This document shows, piece after piece, positions 32,713-40,992 of a stretch of DNA of 45,063 nucleotides (positions within the stretch are counted from its first letter, which is position 1; every line of letters begins with the position of its first letter). The notes beneath the pieces were generated by a model. That model saw only the letters and a list, made by a program, of their open reading frames with translations. It did not search any database and was not told the origin of the DNA. The translations under genes were made by a program, and so were the position numbers. The DNA is from Nitrospirota bacterium (GTDB lineage: Bacteria; Nitrospirota; Thermodesulfovibrionia; Thermodesulfovibrionales; Magnetobacteriaceae): the NCBI GenBank assembly GCA_015233725.1, contig JADFXD010000012.1, positions 1 through 45,063 of the forward strand. Reading direction: 5' to 3'.

Positions 32713-33060
32713 ATGGTTCAAAGGCGCGGGTCCTACAAACCCAAACGCAGTGTTAAAAAACCCACCAACGATAGACCAATAGAAGAGATAGTACGACAAC
32801 TAAAGGCAAGCGGTAAGTCTGACTCCAACTACAGGGAAGAGTCGCTCCGCATCCACGGCCTTATCTGTGCCAAGTGCGGCAGGGAGTTTGGCCCCAAGGA
32901 CAGACAAATGCTCACCGTACACCACAAGGACGGAAACCACGACAATAACCCCGCCGACGGCTCAAATTGGGAAAACCTCTGCAACTACTGCCACGATGAC
33001 GAACACTCCAGAGGTATCCTCGCTGACTATCTAAGCAATAGAGGGATATCCATTAAATAA
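32713..33060 (+). CDS. YajD-like HNH nuclease
   Basis: The 115-residue protein has a zinc-binding HNH fold: Cys52 and Cys55 in CAKCG, the catalytic pair LTVHHKDGNHDNN (His70-His71 with Asn later), Cys90 and Cys93 in CNYCH, and a final DDEH. A basic N terminus (RRGSYKPKRSVKK) could bind nucleic acid. AAGGAG lies 8 nt before the ATG. YajD-type proteins are widespread house-keeping-like HNH proteins of unknown target. A defence role has no support here. Confidence 0.85.
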   Translation: MVQRRGSYKPKRSVKKPTNDRPIEEIVRQLKASGKSDSNYREESLRIHGLICAKCGREFGPKDRQMLTVHHKDGNHDNNPADGSNWENLCNYCHDDEHSRGILADYLSNRGISIK

Positions 33061-33077
33061 GTAATTGGACATAAAAT

Positions 33078-33176
33078 TAGGATTGAGAATTATGGGGTCA
33101 AGGGGACTGGTCCCCTTGCAGGGTGGGTCTGAGGGAGGGGCAGAGCCGCCTCCCTTCTCTCCCTTCTTTTCCTTTT
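33078..33176 (+). repeat. Dispersed repeat (copy N)
   Basis: Plus-oriented after the HNH gene: GGATTGAGAATTATGGGGTC, stem AAGGGGAC/GTCCCCTT, GGTCTGAGGG, GGAGGGGCAGAGCCGCCTCCC and a T/C-rich tract. It runs to 4 nt before the next start codon. Confidence 0.85.
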
Positions 33177-33179
33177 AGA

Positions 33180-34586
33180 ATGAGTAGGGCTGTAGTTGCC
33201 TTGTCTTTGTGCCTCGTCCTTGTTATCGGCGTAGTTGTGCGGGATGGTGATACGGGGCAGAGGACGATTGTCTTTGTGCAGCCGGTGAGTTCTCCCCCGT
33301 TTGCTTACGTTGACAGGGATGGTGTGCCCAGGGGGCTTGTCATCGATTACTGGAATCTCTGGGCGCAAAAAAACAACGTCAGGATACAGTTTGTCCTTGG
33401 CGAGCTTCACGAGAGCCTGCAGATGATTACCGAGGGCAGGGCTGAGGTCATCGCGGGCATCCTGCGCTCTCAACAGAGGGACAAGAGCCTTGAGTTTTCA
33501 ACGGGATTTGTTGAGGTCAAGGTGTGCCTGTATGTCCCTATGGGGCAGGAGCCTAGCAAGTTCCAGGACCTCAAGGGCATAAACGTAGCCTCGGTGCGTG
33601 ACCACGTTGCCATAGACTACATAAAAGACAAGTATCCGCTTATCAATATTGTAGTATTTAATAGCTATGATGAGATGTTTAATGCCCTGGGCAAAAACGA
33701 CTCCTACGGCTTTGTGAGTGATTTCTATACGGCCAAACACTATCTGACGAAGACCGACTCCCTGGGCAAGTACAAGGTCGCAAAGACGCTGTTTACGGGG
33801 AGCCTGATGGGGGCAGTAAGGCGCGGCAACACCACCATGCTGGACTATCTCAACGACGGGATGAAAAAGATAGACCGCGGCGATATCGAAAAGATATACA
33901 ACACGTGGATTGGTGACAACCCCACGTTTCCAGACTGGTTGACCAGGCTGTTAGTGGGGTCAGGGTTTGCGATTCTTATCCTGGGACTGCTCCTGTACAT
34001 CTTTATGTTGAGGCTCCAGTTAAGGGAAAAGACCAGGGGCCTGAGAGAGGCCATTGAGCGCATCAGGGACAAGGACGAAACACTCGAGAGGATGGCACGC
34101 TCAGACCCGTTGACGGGGCTTTCAAATCGCATGGATATCTACGATAAGCTCGACTACCATCAGGGCCTCTTTAAGCGATACAAGAGGTGTTTCTGCATTG
34201 TCCTGTGCAGCATTGACGACCTCAAGGGCTCTAACGCTCTCCACAGCAGGGAGTGCGGGATTAAGGTGATCGTGGAGGCAGCGAAGATGCTACGCTCCTC
34301 AGTGAGAAGGCAGGACATTGTGGGGAGGTGGTCTATGGAGGAGTTTATCCTGCTGTTGCCCGAGACAGACCTCGATGGCGCATCAAACATCGCCGAGAAG
34401 CTCCGCAGGGAGATCGTAGTACACAAGTTCGTCTGTAACGGCAACCAGCTTGCTGCCACCATGACCTTCGGCCTAAGCCTCTACAATACCGATATGCCCA
34501 TAGACGATTGCATAAGACAGGCCAGTGAATGTCTCTACATAGGCAAAAAGAGCGGCTCCAACATGGTCGTCGGCTTTAACCCATAA
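33180..34586 (+). CDS. Periplasmic solute-binding sensor with degenerate GGDEF domain
   Basis: From the ATG at 33180 the protein has 468 residues. The frame is open upstream to 33123 but those codons lie in repeat copy N. An N-terminal signal/anchor segment (VVALSLCLVLVIGVVV) is followed by a bacterial family 3 solute-binding domain in the periplasm (FAYVDRDGVPRGLVIDYWNL to about residue 255), a membrane span (GFAILILGLLLYIFML) and a GGDEF-like domain (SDPLTGLSNRMDIYDKL). The active-site loop reads GRWSMEEF instead of GG[D/E]EF, so diguanylate cyclase activity is doubtful. It may bind GTP or work as a scaffold. The signal is probably an amino acid or similar solute. Confidence 0.88.
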   Translation: MSRAVVALSLCLVLVIGVVVRDGDTGQRTIVFVQPVSSPPFAYVDRDGVPRGLVIDYWNLWAQKNNVRIQFVLGELHESLQMITEGRAEVIAGILRSQQRDKSLEFSTGFVEVKVCLYVPMGQEPSKFQDLKGINVASVRDHVAIDYIKDKYPLINIVVFNSYDEMFNALGKNDSYGFVSDFYTAKHYLTKTDSLGKYKVAKTLFTGSLMGAVRRGNTTMLDYLNDGMKKIDRGDIEKIYNTWIGDNPTFPDWLTRLLVGSGFAILILGLLLYIFMLRLQLREKTRGLREAIERIRDKDETLERMARSDPLTGLSNRMDIYDKLDYHQGLFKRYKRCFCIVLCSIDDLKGSNALHSRECGIKVIVEAAKMLRSSVRRQDIVGRWSMEEFILLLPETDLDGASNIAEKLRREIVVHKFVCNGNQLAATMTFGLSLYNTDMPIDDCIRQASECLYIGKKSGSNMVVGFNP

Positions 34587-34634
34587 GAAAAGGCCACAAC
34601 ATTTTAAAATGGTAAGATTCTACATAGTTATTCA

Positions 34635-35384
34635 TCATTTATTATTGCACACCTTACAGCCCTCATCTCTTCTGGTGAGGAGTTTTTTGAAGGTCATGTC
34701 AAAGGTATTAAACACAAGCAGGTGACAGAGCAGAGGCACCCCAAAGCCGGTTAGAATCTTCACTGCCTCGATGGCCATCAAACACCCCAACGTGCCAGAG
34801 ACTGCGCCCAGGACTGAAAACCCCAGCTCTTGCCACTGGGGGTCGTCCTCTGGATACAGACAGTTCAGGCATGGCGTCTTGCCAGGGATGATGTTGAACA
34901 TGTAACCCTCCATGCCGTTCATCGCACCCTCGATTAAGGGGATGTCTAGGTTGACACACGCCTGGTTTAGAATCCTCCGCTCGTGGAAATTGGGGCGTGC
35001 CGACAGGGCAATGTCGCATGAAAGCAGACGTTGCTCTATTGTCTGTTGTGTTATCCGCTCGTTAAATATCTCAACCTCGACATCGGGATTTATCTCTTGT
35101 ATCGTCTTTTTTGCCTGTGCGACCCTGTTTGTGCCCACCCCTGAGTGTCTCATCAATATCTGCCGATTCATATTCGATACTGTGAGGTCCCCATAGTGCG
35201 ACAGTACCATCTTTCCAATACCGGCAACGGCCAAATAAACCGCAGCCGTCCCTCCCAGCCCGCCAATGCCGGCAACAAATACGGTTGAGGACCTTAACCT
35301 CTGCTGGTGTTCATGGTCAAATCCCTCCATCAGCAATTGCCTCCTGTATCTCTCCAGTTCCTCAATGCCAAAACCTCTGTCCAT
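34635..35384 (-). CDS. hesA: HesA/MoeB/ThiF-family E1-like adenylyltransferase
   Basis: The 249 residues show the ThiF/MoeB fold: the nucleotide loop VAGIGGLGGTAAVYLAVAGIG, the NMNRQILM segment with the conserved Arg, and two CxxC zinc pairs (CLNC and CKVC). Family members adenylate the C terminus of sulfur carriers. As the last gene of this nif cluster, 14 bp after nifB, it matches HesA of other diazotrophs, which is thought to assist sulfur or metal supply for nitrogenase cofactors. MoeB or ThiF for molybdopterin or thiamine synthesis is the alternative. Confidence 0.85.
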   Translation of the reverse strand: MDRGFGIEELERYRRQLLMEGFDHEHQQRLRSSTVFVAGIGGLGGTAAVYLAVAGIGKMVLSHYGDLTVSNMNRQILMRHSGVGTNRVAQAKKTIQEINPDVEVEIFNERITQQTIEQRLLSCDIALSARPNFHERRILNQACVNLDIPLIEGAMNGMEGYMFNIIPGKTPCLNCLYPEDDPQWQELGFSVLGAVSGTLGCLMAIEAVKILTGFGVPLLCHLLVFNTFDMTFKKLLTRRDEGCKVCNNK

Positions 35385-35398
35385 ACAATCATTCCTCC

Positions 35399-36274
35399 TT
35401 AGATAGTCTCGCAGTATTCCTGTCCAAGTTGCGACATAAGGACCTCAAACTCCATATCCTTGTCCTCCCCGAGACATCCAACGGCATCCGCCCTGCACTG
35501 CTTGCAGTGGTTTAACTGCTGAATGTGTAGGCTGCATTGCCTTCTCAGTCGTTGAATGAGTTCCTGCCCTGGTCTCTGGATATCCTTAAATTCACCCTGC
35601 GGTATGAGAGGGAGGATATTCATGATATAGACGCCCCTCTTGGCCGCCTCTCTGGCGATTGACTCTACCTCGTGGTCGTTGATGCCTGGTATCAACACGG
35701 TGTTGATCTTTACAAACAGTCCGCCTTCAACCGCCAGCTCAACGGCGCCCCATTGCCTTGTGACGACCAGCTCTGAACCCTCCATGCCGTCATACTGCCT
35801 GCCCCCGTATGAGACCCGTAAATAGATACGCTGTGCCGTCTCTGCCCTCACCGCGTTTATCGTAACCGTGATGGTGCTCACGCCAGCGTCAATAAGTCGC
35901 TGCAAGGTCTCCGATAGAAGCAGACCATTTGTGGATACACACAGCATAAGGTGAGGATACTCCCTATGGATGAGAGCCAGCGTCGTAAACGTTGCCTCGT
36001 TAAAGAGTGAGTCTCCGGGGCCGGCTATCCCCACAACCGATATCTTATTGTATTCCCTCTCAATAAGTATCGAGAGCCTTTCAAATGCCTCATATGGGGT
36101 CAAGACCCTGCTTGTCACCCCTGGTCGTGTCTCGTTGGCGCAGTCATACTTCCTGACGCAGTACCTGCACGCGAGGTTGCACGCCGGCGCTACCGGCAGA
36201 TGTATGCGCCCAAACCTGGCATGGCCCTCCGCCGAAAAACACGGATGCCTTAATATCGAAACCCCACCGTCCAT
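35399..36274 (-). CDS. nifB: NifB, FeMo-cofactor precursor synthase (radical SAM, stand-alone form)
   Basis: NifB fuses two [4Fe-4S] clusters with carbide and sulfide to form NifB-co. The motif ACNLACRYCVRKYDCANETRPG gives radical SAM cysteines Cys32, Cys36 and Cys39. VGIAGPGDSLFN and LPLIPQGEF follow as in the family. The start at 36274 is supported by AAAGGAGG, and upstream codons lie in repeat copy O. The protein has 291 residues and lacks the C-terminal NifX-like domain of proteobacterial NifB, a form typical of anaerobes and archaea. Confidence 0.95.
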   Translation of the reverse strand: MDGGVSILRHPCFSAEGHARFGRIHLPVAPACNLACRYCVRKYDCANETRPGVTSRVLTPYEAFERLSILIEREYNKISVVGIAGPGDSLFNEATFTTLALIHREYPHLMLCVSTNGLLLSETLQRLIDAGVSTITVTINAVRAETAQRIYLRVSYGGRQYDGMEGSELVVTRQWGAVELAVEGGLFVKINTVLIPGINDHEVESIAREAAKRGVYIMNILPLIPQGEFKDIQRPGQELIQRLRRQCSLHIQQLNHCKQCRADAVGCLGEDKDMEFEVLMSQLGQEYCETI

Positions 36275-36317
36275 CTCTGAACCTCCTTTCTTTGCAATTG
36301 TTAGTTGTATAAGAAGG

Positions 36318-36400
36318 GAAAAAAAAGAAGGAGGGCGGCTCCGCCCCCTCCTCAGACCTCCCCTGCAAGGGGTCACGGACCCCTTGACCCCATAATTATT
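36318..36400 (-). repeat. Dispersed repeat between ferredoxin and nifB (copy O)
   Basis: Minus-oriented. The second hairpin is GGGCGGCTCCGCCC. The first stem is AAGGGGTC-ACG-GACCCCTT, another compensated variant. The T-rich tract is next to nifB. Confidence 0.85.
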
Positions 36401-36426
36401 ACCTTTTTTCTTCTATGATTTCTGTT

Positions 36427-36456
36427 GCCAGGGGCTTATTGACCCCGGCCCCTGGC
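36427..36456 (-). terminator. Hairpin downstream of the nif ferredoxin gene
   Basis: GCCAGGGGC and GCCCCTGGC form a perfect 9-bp stem with a 12-nt loop, 24 nt after the ferredoxin stop codon. No T-run follows, so it may be an mRNA-stabilising hairpin rather than an intrinsic terminator. Confidence 0.4.
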
Positions 36457-36479
36457 TATTTAAAGAGAGAGAGCAAGCC

Positions 36480-36758
36480 CTAAAGCGTAATATACGTGTG
36501 GCATTTTTTTGTACAGACCTTACCGCACGACCCGCATCCGATGCAGTCCTCCGGGTTGGCGACGTACATGACCTTGTTGCCCATGTCATCGCCAAACTCG
36601 TCTTCCTTCTCAAATGGACTGTCGATCAATTCCAGGACGTTGCGACTGCAGGCCTTGTAGCATCGTCCACACCCGATACACCTCTCCTGGTCGATAGACT
36701 CCAGGAAACGTGGTACCCATACCCTGCCGCCTCTCGTATAACCCACCACCTGTACCAT
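36480..36758 (-). CDS. nif-associated 2[4Fe-4S] ferredoxin (FdxB/ferredoxin III type)
   Basis: The 92 residues carry two cluster motifs, CIGCGRCYKAC and CIGCGSCGKVCTKKC, separated by an acidic insert (SPFEKEDEFGDDMGNK) as in nif-specific ferredoxin III. It may pass electrons to NifB or nitrogenase reductase. AAGGAG lies 7 nt before the ATG. It is 33 bp after nifI2. Confidence 0.9.
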   Translation of the reverse strand: MVQVVGYTRGGRVWVPRFLESIDQERCIGCGRCYKACSRNVLELIDSPFEKEDEFGDDMGNKVMYVANPEDCIGCGSCGKVCTKKCHTYITL

Positions 36759-36791
36759 GACAAAACTCCTTCTGATCGTTAAGGGCCTGGT

Positions 36792-37205
36792 TTATATGGC
36801 CTCTGTGCTGCTCTGGCCGGTTCTTATACGTATTGCGTCCTCGATGGGACACACAAATATCTTACCATCACCGTGTTGTCCGCTCTGGTTGACCCTGATA
36901 ATGGCCTCAACCACCATGTCAACCGCCTCAGAGGGCACAACGGCCGTTATCATCCTCTTGGGTACGTATGTCACCGCCTTGGGCAGATGATGTTCAAGGG
37001 CATATGAGGATGATGTTGGCCTCAATTTCACCGATGCTAGTGTATCATCCGAGACATCGGTATCCATTGCCGCATAGATATTACCTTTCTGCTTGCCCCT
37101 GCCATCCACGCTCTGTATCGATAGGGAAGGACAGTTGACCTCCTCCAGGGCGCTCTTTGTATCGGGAACCTTATCCCGCCTGATTATCGCTATGACCTCC
37201 TTCAT
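36792..37205 (-). CDS. nifI2: PII-family nitrogenase regulator NifI2
   Basis: The 137-residue PII-like protein has the NifI2 features: VDGRGKQKGN in the T-loop entry, a longer T-loop region and GDGKIFVCPIEDAIRIRTG near the C terminus. In methanogens NifI1-NifI2 complexes respond to 2-oxoglutarate and ATP and switch off nitrogenase by binding NifDK. Its ATG overlaps the nifI1 stop (ATGA), so the pair is coupled. Confidence 0.93.
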   Translation of the reverse strand: MKEVIAIIRRDKVPDTKSALEEVNCPSLSIQSVDGRGKQKGNIYAAMDTDVSDDTLASVKLRPTSSSYALEHHLPKAVTYVPKRMITAVVPSEAVDMVVEAIIRVNQSGQHGDGKIFVCPIEDAIRIRTGQSSTEAI

Positions 37206-37519
37206 AACTCCTCTTCCCCCGTCCTTATGGTGTATGACCTCTCCACCGGACTAACAAATATCTTACCGTCCCCTATGAACCCAGTCCGGCATATCCCTGT
37301 GATTACGTCAATGACCCTCTGCGTATCCTCATCCTTTACCACAAGCATCAAGAGCGTCTTGGGAAGCTCATCATAATGCACCGACCCAATCGATAACCCC
37401 TTCTGCTTGCCCCTGCCAAAGACAGGCGCCTTCGTCAACGAGGGAAATCCAGCCCCCTCAAGCGCTAACACAACGTCGTGTTCCTTTTCTGGCCGTACAA
37501 ATGCCCTTACCATCTTCAT
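37202..37519 (-). CDS. nifI1: PII-family nitrogenase regulator NifI1
   Basis: From the ATG at 37519 the protein has 105 residues (MKMVRAFVRPEK). That start is 8 nt after GGAG; an in-frame Met two codons later and codons further upstream are less likely. VFGRGKQKGLS and GDGKIFVSPVERSYTIRTGE are PII signatures. The nifI genes usually lie between nifH and nifD. Here they follow nifX, with a large repeat just upstream. Confidence 0.93.
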   Translation of the reverse strand: MKMVRAFVRPEKEHDVVLALEGAGFPSLTKAPVFGRGKQKGLSIGSVHYDELPKTLLMLVVKDEDTQRVIDVITGICRTGFIGDGKIFVSPVERSYTIRTGEEEL

Positions 37520-37592
37520 AATCATAACTCCTTTGCTTTTCAACAGTTGAAATATTGTGTATAATCAACCCACCCTTGAACCCTGCGCAATA

Positions 37593-37697
37593 CCAGGAGC
37601 GTCCTGGAGCGGAAAAGAAGGGGTCAAGGGGTCCGTGACCCCTTGCAGGGGGGTCTGAGGGGGGGCGGAGCCGCCCCCTTCTTTCTTCTTCCCCTCT
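37593..37697 (+). repeat. Dispersed repeat between nifX and nifI1 (copy P)
   Basis: Plus-oriented, opposite to the nif genes. It begins with the 27-bp unit inverted (37593-37619, core CCAGGAGCGTCCTGG), then stem AAGGGGTC-CGT-GACCCCTT, GGTCTGAGGG, GGGGCGGAGCCGCCCC and CTTCTTTCTTCTTCCCC. It reaches to 2 nt before the nifX stop. Confidence 0.88.
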
Positions 37698-37698
37698 T

Positions 37699-38115
37699 TT
37701 AGGGCTGACTATCCCCCGACCCCGTCTGTAGTGCTTTTCTTAGCCAGGGAGGGGGAGAGCTTTTTATCCTTTCGAGGAGTTCCTTCAGGATATCGTCGAT
37801 CTTCACCTCTGACTTCACCTTTACCGGCATCATGTTATGGCTCACAAGCCTTGCCGCTGAGGGGCCACCTATCTCCGTTACATACAGTATCTTGCAATCT
37901 GACAGGGACTCTACCTTATCCTGGACAGCCTCATCGTGGAGCTGTCCCATGCCCTTGGTATCCTCCACACGCTTGTCGCTGCCACTGCCAAAGACCCGTG
38001 TCTCAACGAAGTCGTAGCCGTCCGGGCCAATCTCGTAGATCGAGAACATCGCGCTCCGTCCAAAGTGCTCGTTAATCATGCTGCCGTCCGTTGTAGCAAA
38101 TGCCACTCTGATCAT
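37699..38115 (-). CDS. nifX: NifX-type FeMo-cofactor carrier/maturation protein
   Basis: The start at 38115 (GAGGTTTAGCG upstream) gives 138 residues beginning MIRVAFATTDGSMINEHFGRS, the NifX/NafY/NifB-C family start. VTEIGGPSAARLVSHNMMPVKV follows. NifX holds NifB-co or a FeMo-co precursor on the way from NifEN to NifDK. Its start is next to the stop of nifEN (38118), so the two are likely coupled. The longer frame upstream overlaps nifEN and is not needed. Confidence 0.92.
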   Translation of the reverse strand: MIRVAFATTDGSMINEHFGRSAMFSIYEIGPDGYDFVETRVFGSGSDKRVEDTKGMGQLHDEAVQDKVESLSDCKILYVTEIGGPSAARLVSHNMMPVKVKSEVKIDDILKELLERIKSSPPPWLRKALQTGSGDSQP

Positions 38116-38117
38116 CG

Positions 38118-40838
38118 CTAAACCTCCTTGCGTTGGTGAGACATTATGTTTGCCATCTCGTTGACCATCGATAGCGCCCCTCTGTATCCGCATGTAAGCC
38201 TGCCGCTTACGCCAAGGAACTTAAACAACGGAAACCCCAACTGATACAGACCAACCCCGAGTCTATCAGCAGTATCCTCCGCGTGGGAGTTTGAGATCAA
38301 GAGGTCAAACTCCCCCCCAGCGGCTGTAAGGAGCGGCTCTGAACATATAGAAAACAGGTCTCCAACCACTATCTGAACGGCCTCTATATCCTTGGCCCCG
38401 GAAGTGTTTGATGGGATCACACACAGTGGCACCTCCGCTCCCATTTCAGCCAGGAGCCTTGACACCGCCACCGCATCTCCGGCCTCAAGGGCGATACACA
38501 CCCGCTTGCCTGCAAAGTAAAATTGAGCGTCCTTCATCCCGTCAACCATCACGCGGCGCTGCCTCTGTATCGACTTGCTAGCCTCCCTGCCGGTTAAGTC
38601 GCGGAGAGTCCCCACGAGGTGGTCAACGTCACCAAATGAGCTGAGTCCCTTTATGACCGTGTAATTGACCCCGTATTGGCGCCTTAACAGCTCGGCACAC
38701 CTCTTGAGGCCACAACCGATAACGAGGGTGTGGACAGAGCCTGGCATCGTCCTTAATTCGCTCAGGGAGACGCCGCCCATTGCCAGCGGCGATACCCCCG
38801 GTCTGCTTCCGTCAAGGGCCGAAAGATCGGGCAGAAAGACGGGATGCAACCCGAATGACTCGATCATCTCCCTGAGCTCGGAGAAGTCCGCGGGGGTCAG
38901 GAAGTGGCCGGCAATCACGTTGACCTGTGACCTGCCCTGCGGCGATCCATCCTGCTCACTGGGGCTGCGACCCTCCAGGCATAAGAAATCTATCACGGCC
39001 TCAATGGCCGCCCTGTAGCCATCCTCAAGCCCGCCCTGGAAGTCCGGCGTGGCAACGTAGACAAGCATGGTTCTGTCATGCCTCTGCTGTAAGGCCTTGA
39101 TGGCGGCCTTATGGTCGTCCCCCTTGACCTCGGTCAATCCGCTGCTCAATATGGCTATTACGTCAGGGGCTTGCCTCTGTACCAGATCGTCCACTGTCTT
39201 TACGAGGTTGTCGTCGCTTGACATGATCACGTCCTCTGCAAAGAGCCTCGTGCTTGCCAGGGCGATGGGCTCCCTGAAGTGCCTTGTGATCAGCGCCTTG
39301 GCAAGGAATGTACACCCCTGCGCCCCGTGAATCACCGGCACGGCCCTGTCTATTCCCTGCAGGGCTATTGTCGCCCCTATGGATGGCGAGTGCTTTAAGG
39401 GGTTTATGACCACATCCGGTTGTTTGTTAATCACCACCCTGCCAGGAGAGATTAACTTTGGCACCGTGGAGCCGCCCCTGAGCCTGTCGTAAAACTCAAT
39501 GACACGCGATATGTCCTCTGCAAGATTGACAAGCCCGCTAAAGCCTGCATAGGGTCGGTGCCGCTCCTGGTTGACATCCACAAACGGTATCTCTTCCTTG
39601 ACGCCGAGGTAGAGGTTTCGCCCGCCTGCTATAAGCATATCCGCCTGCCTCTGCCTTATCAGGCTGAGGAGGTTCTTCGGTGTTGTGTCCTCCACTAACG
39701 GAGCGTCGTTGCCAAGTATGGCCTTGATCTTTTCCTCATCCTCATAGGTGCTCTTCTTTGTGCCAACGGCAACCACCTCTATGCCAAGGTCCATTAGGGC
39801 AGAGACGATTGACCAACTCTTGACGCCGCCTGTGTACAGCACTGCCTTCTTACCTCTGAGGTGTTGATACCTCAGGAGCTGTTGCTCACATCGTGCGGCC
39901 TGCCGTTGCACCACAGAGCGGTTGAGGTCAAGGTTGATGCCTTGGCCTGCCGCTTTTTCCAGGGCGTCACAGATGGCATTAACCGCCATTTGCATCTGCG
40001 TCTTGCCGTAGAAGGACACCTCGACAAAGCCGATCCCGTAGCGACGCTCAATCTGCCTTGCCACGTTGATAAGCGCGCGGCTGCACACAAGGACGTTGAG
40101 CCTTGCGTGGTGTGCCCAGGTGATCTCCCTGAAGGTGGCATTGCCCGTGATGCGCGACAGTACCCTGATCCCGGCGGCCTCCAGTATTGGTTCAACGTGC
40201 CACAGGTCGCCGGCTATGTTGTACTCTCCGATGAGGTTGACATCAACGGGGGTCTTCATGGGTGGCGTCCCGGCTCCTATCACATGCTCAAGGAGGGTAT
40301 CGCCCGCGATCCTGTTGCCGAGGTTCTTGGGACCGACAAATCCCGGGGCGTTGACGGCTATCACGGGCACGGGCAACACCTCCATTGCCCGTCGGCAAAC
40401 CGCATCGATGTCCTCGCCGATGATGCCGCTTACACAGGTGGCGTAGACAAAGATCGCCTGTGGCAGGAGTGTCCTGCAGCAGGAAAGAAGCCTAATCCTG
40501 TCATATGCCGCAAGTATCGCGCGGTAGAGTCTGTCCTCGGAGCCGTAGACTATATCCATCTCGCCCATGTCCGTGGTAAACCCCATGTTGTAGAGGTTGC
40601 CCTTTGAGGACAACGTCCCCCGTGACTGCCACGAATTCCCCGCACAGGCAGAGGGGCCATGCACGAGGTGCAGTGAATCGGCGATTGGCTGAAGCACTAT
40701 CATCGCCCCGTCAAAGGCGCAGGATTCACCACCACGTGCGCGGCAGACCTTATCAGTTGCAACCCCCGTATCCGTTGCCACTGCACTGCGGCAGCCGTCG
40801 CTTAAAACCCGCTCTATGTCCTTAGTGTTATGTTGCAT
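38118..40838 (-). CDS. nifEN: NifEN fusion: FeMo-cofactor assembly scaffold NifE-NifN in one chain
   Basis: The first about 450 residues match NifE: CAFDGAMIVLQPIADSLHLVHGPSACAG, FGTTDMGE-like TTDMGEMDIVYG, TCVSGIIGEDID, and GEYNIAGDLWHVEPIL. The next about 450 residues match NifN: INPLKHSPSIGATIALQGIDRAVPVIHGAQGC, FREPIALASTRL and LSSGLTEVKGDD. The reading frame passes through both without a break. The scaffold matures NifB-co to FeMo-co by adding Mo and homocitrate. Fusion fixes the 1:1 ratio. It is separated from nifK by 154 bp holding repeat copy Q. AGGAG lies 10 nt before the ATG. Confidence 0.95.
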   Translation of the reverse strand: MQHNTKDIERVLSDGCRSAVATDTGVATDKVCRARGGESCAFDGAMIVLQPIADSLHLVHGPSACAGNSWQSRGTLSSKGNLYNMGFTTDMGEMDIVYGSEDRLYRAILAAYDRIRLLSCCRTLLPQAIFVYATCVSGIIGEDIDAVCRRAMEVLPVPVIAVNAPGFVGPKNLGNRIAGDTLLEHVIGAGTPPMKTPVDVNLIGEYNIAGDLWHVEPILEAAGIRVLSRITGNATFREITWAHHARLNVLVCSRALINVARQIERRYGIGFVEVSFYGKTQMQMAVNAICDALEKAAGQGINLDLNRSVVQRQAARCEQQLLRYQHLRGKKAVLYTGGVKSWSIVSALMDLGIEVVAVGTKKSTYEDEEKIKAILGNDAPLVEDTTPKNLLSLIRQRQADMLIAGGRNLYLGVKEEIPFVDVNQERHRPYAGFSGLVNLAEDISRVIEFYDRLRGGSTVPKLISPGRVVINKQPDVVINPLKHSPSIGATIALQGIDRAVPVIHGAQGCTFLAKALITRHFREPIALASTRLFAEDVIMSSDDNLVKTVDDLVQRQAPDVIAILSSGLTEVKGDDHKAAIKALQQRHDRTMLVYVATPDFQGGLEDGYRAAIEAVIDFLCLEGRSPSEQDGSPQGRSQVNVIAGHFLTPADFSELREMIESFGLHPVFLPDLSALDGSRPGVSPLAMGGVSLSELRTMPGSVHTLVIGCGLKRCAELLRRQYGVNYTVIKGLSSFGDVDHLVGTLRDLTGREASKSIQRQRRVMVDGMKDAQFYFAGKRVCIALEAGDAVAVSRLLAEMGAEVPLCVIPSNTSGAKDIEAVQIVVGDLFSICSEPLLTAAGGEFDLLISNSHAEDTADRLGVGLYQLGFPLFKFLGVSGRLTCGYRGALSMVNEMANIMSHQRKEV

Positions 40839-40867
40839 CGGCTCTATACTCCTAAATAGTTCAACCT

Positions 40868-40978
40868 TAAAAGAAGAAAAGAATTGGGGACTCCGTCCCC
40901 TGGCCCCCTGGAAGGTGGCGGCTCCGCCCCCCCTTCACCCCCCTGCAAGGGGACCAGTCCCCTTGACCCCATTATGCC
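40868..40978 (-). repeat. Dispersed repeat between nifK and nifEN (copy Q)
   Basis: Minus-oriented, downstream of nifK in its direction. It contains GGGGACTCCGTCCCC, GGCGGCTCCGCC and stem AAGGGGAC/GTCCCCTT, and ends in a T-rich tract next to nifEN. Confidence 0.85.
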
Positions 40979-40992
40979 TTACACTACAGCTA

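Noticed and set aside
32713..33060. The HNH gene as part of a defence or homing system
   Set aside because: It matches the widespread YajD type, is intact and has no methylase, intron or other defence partner nearby.
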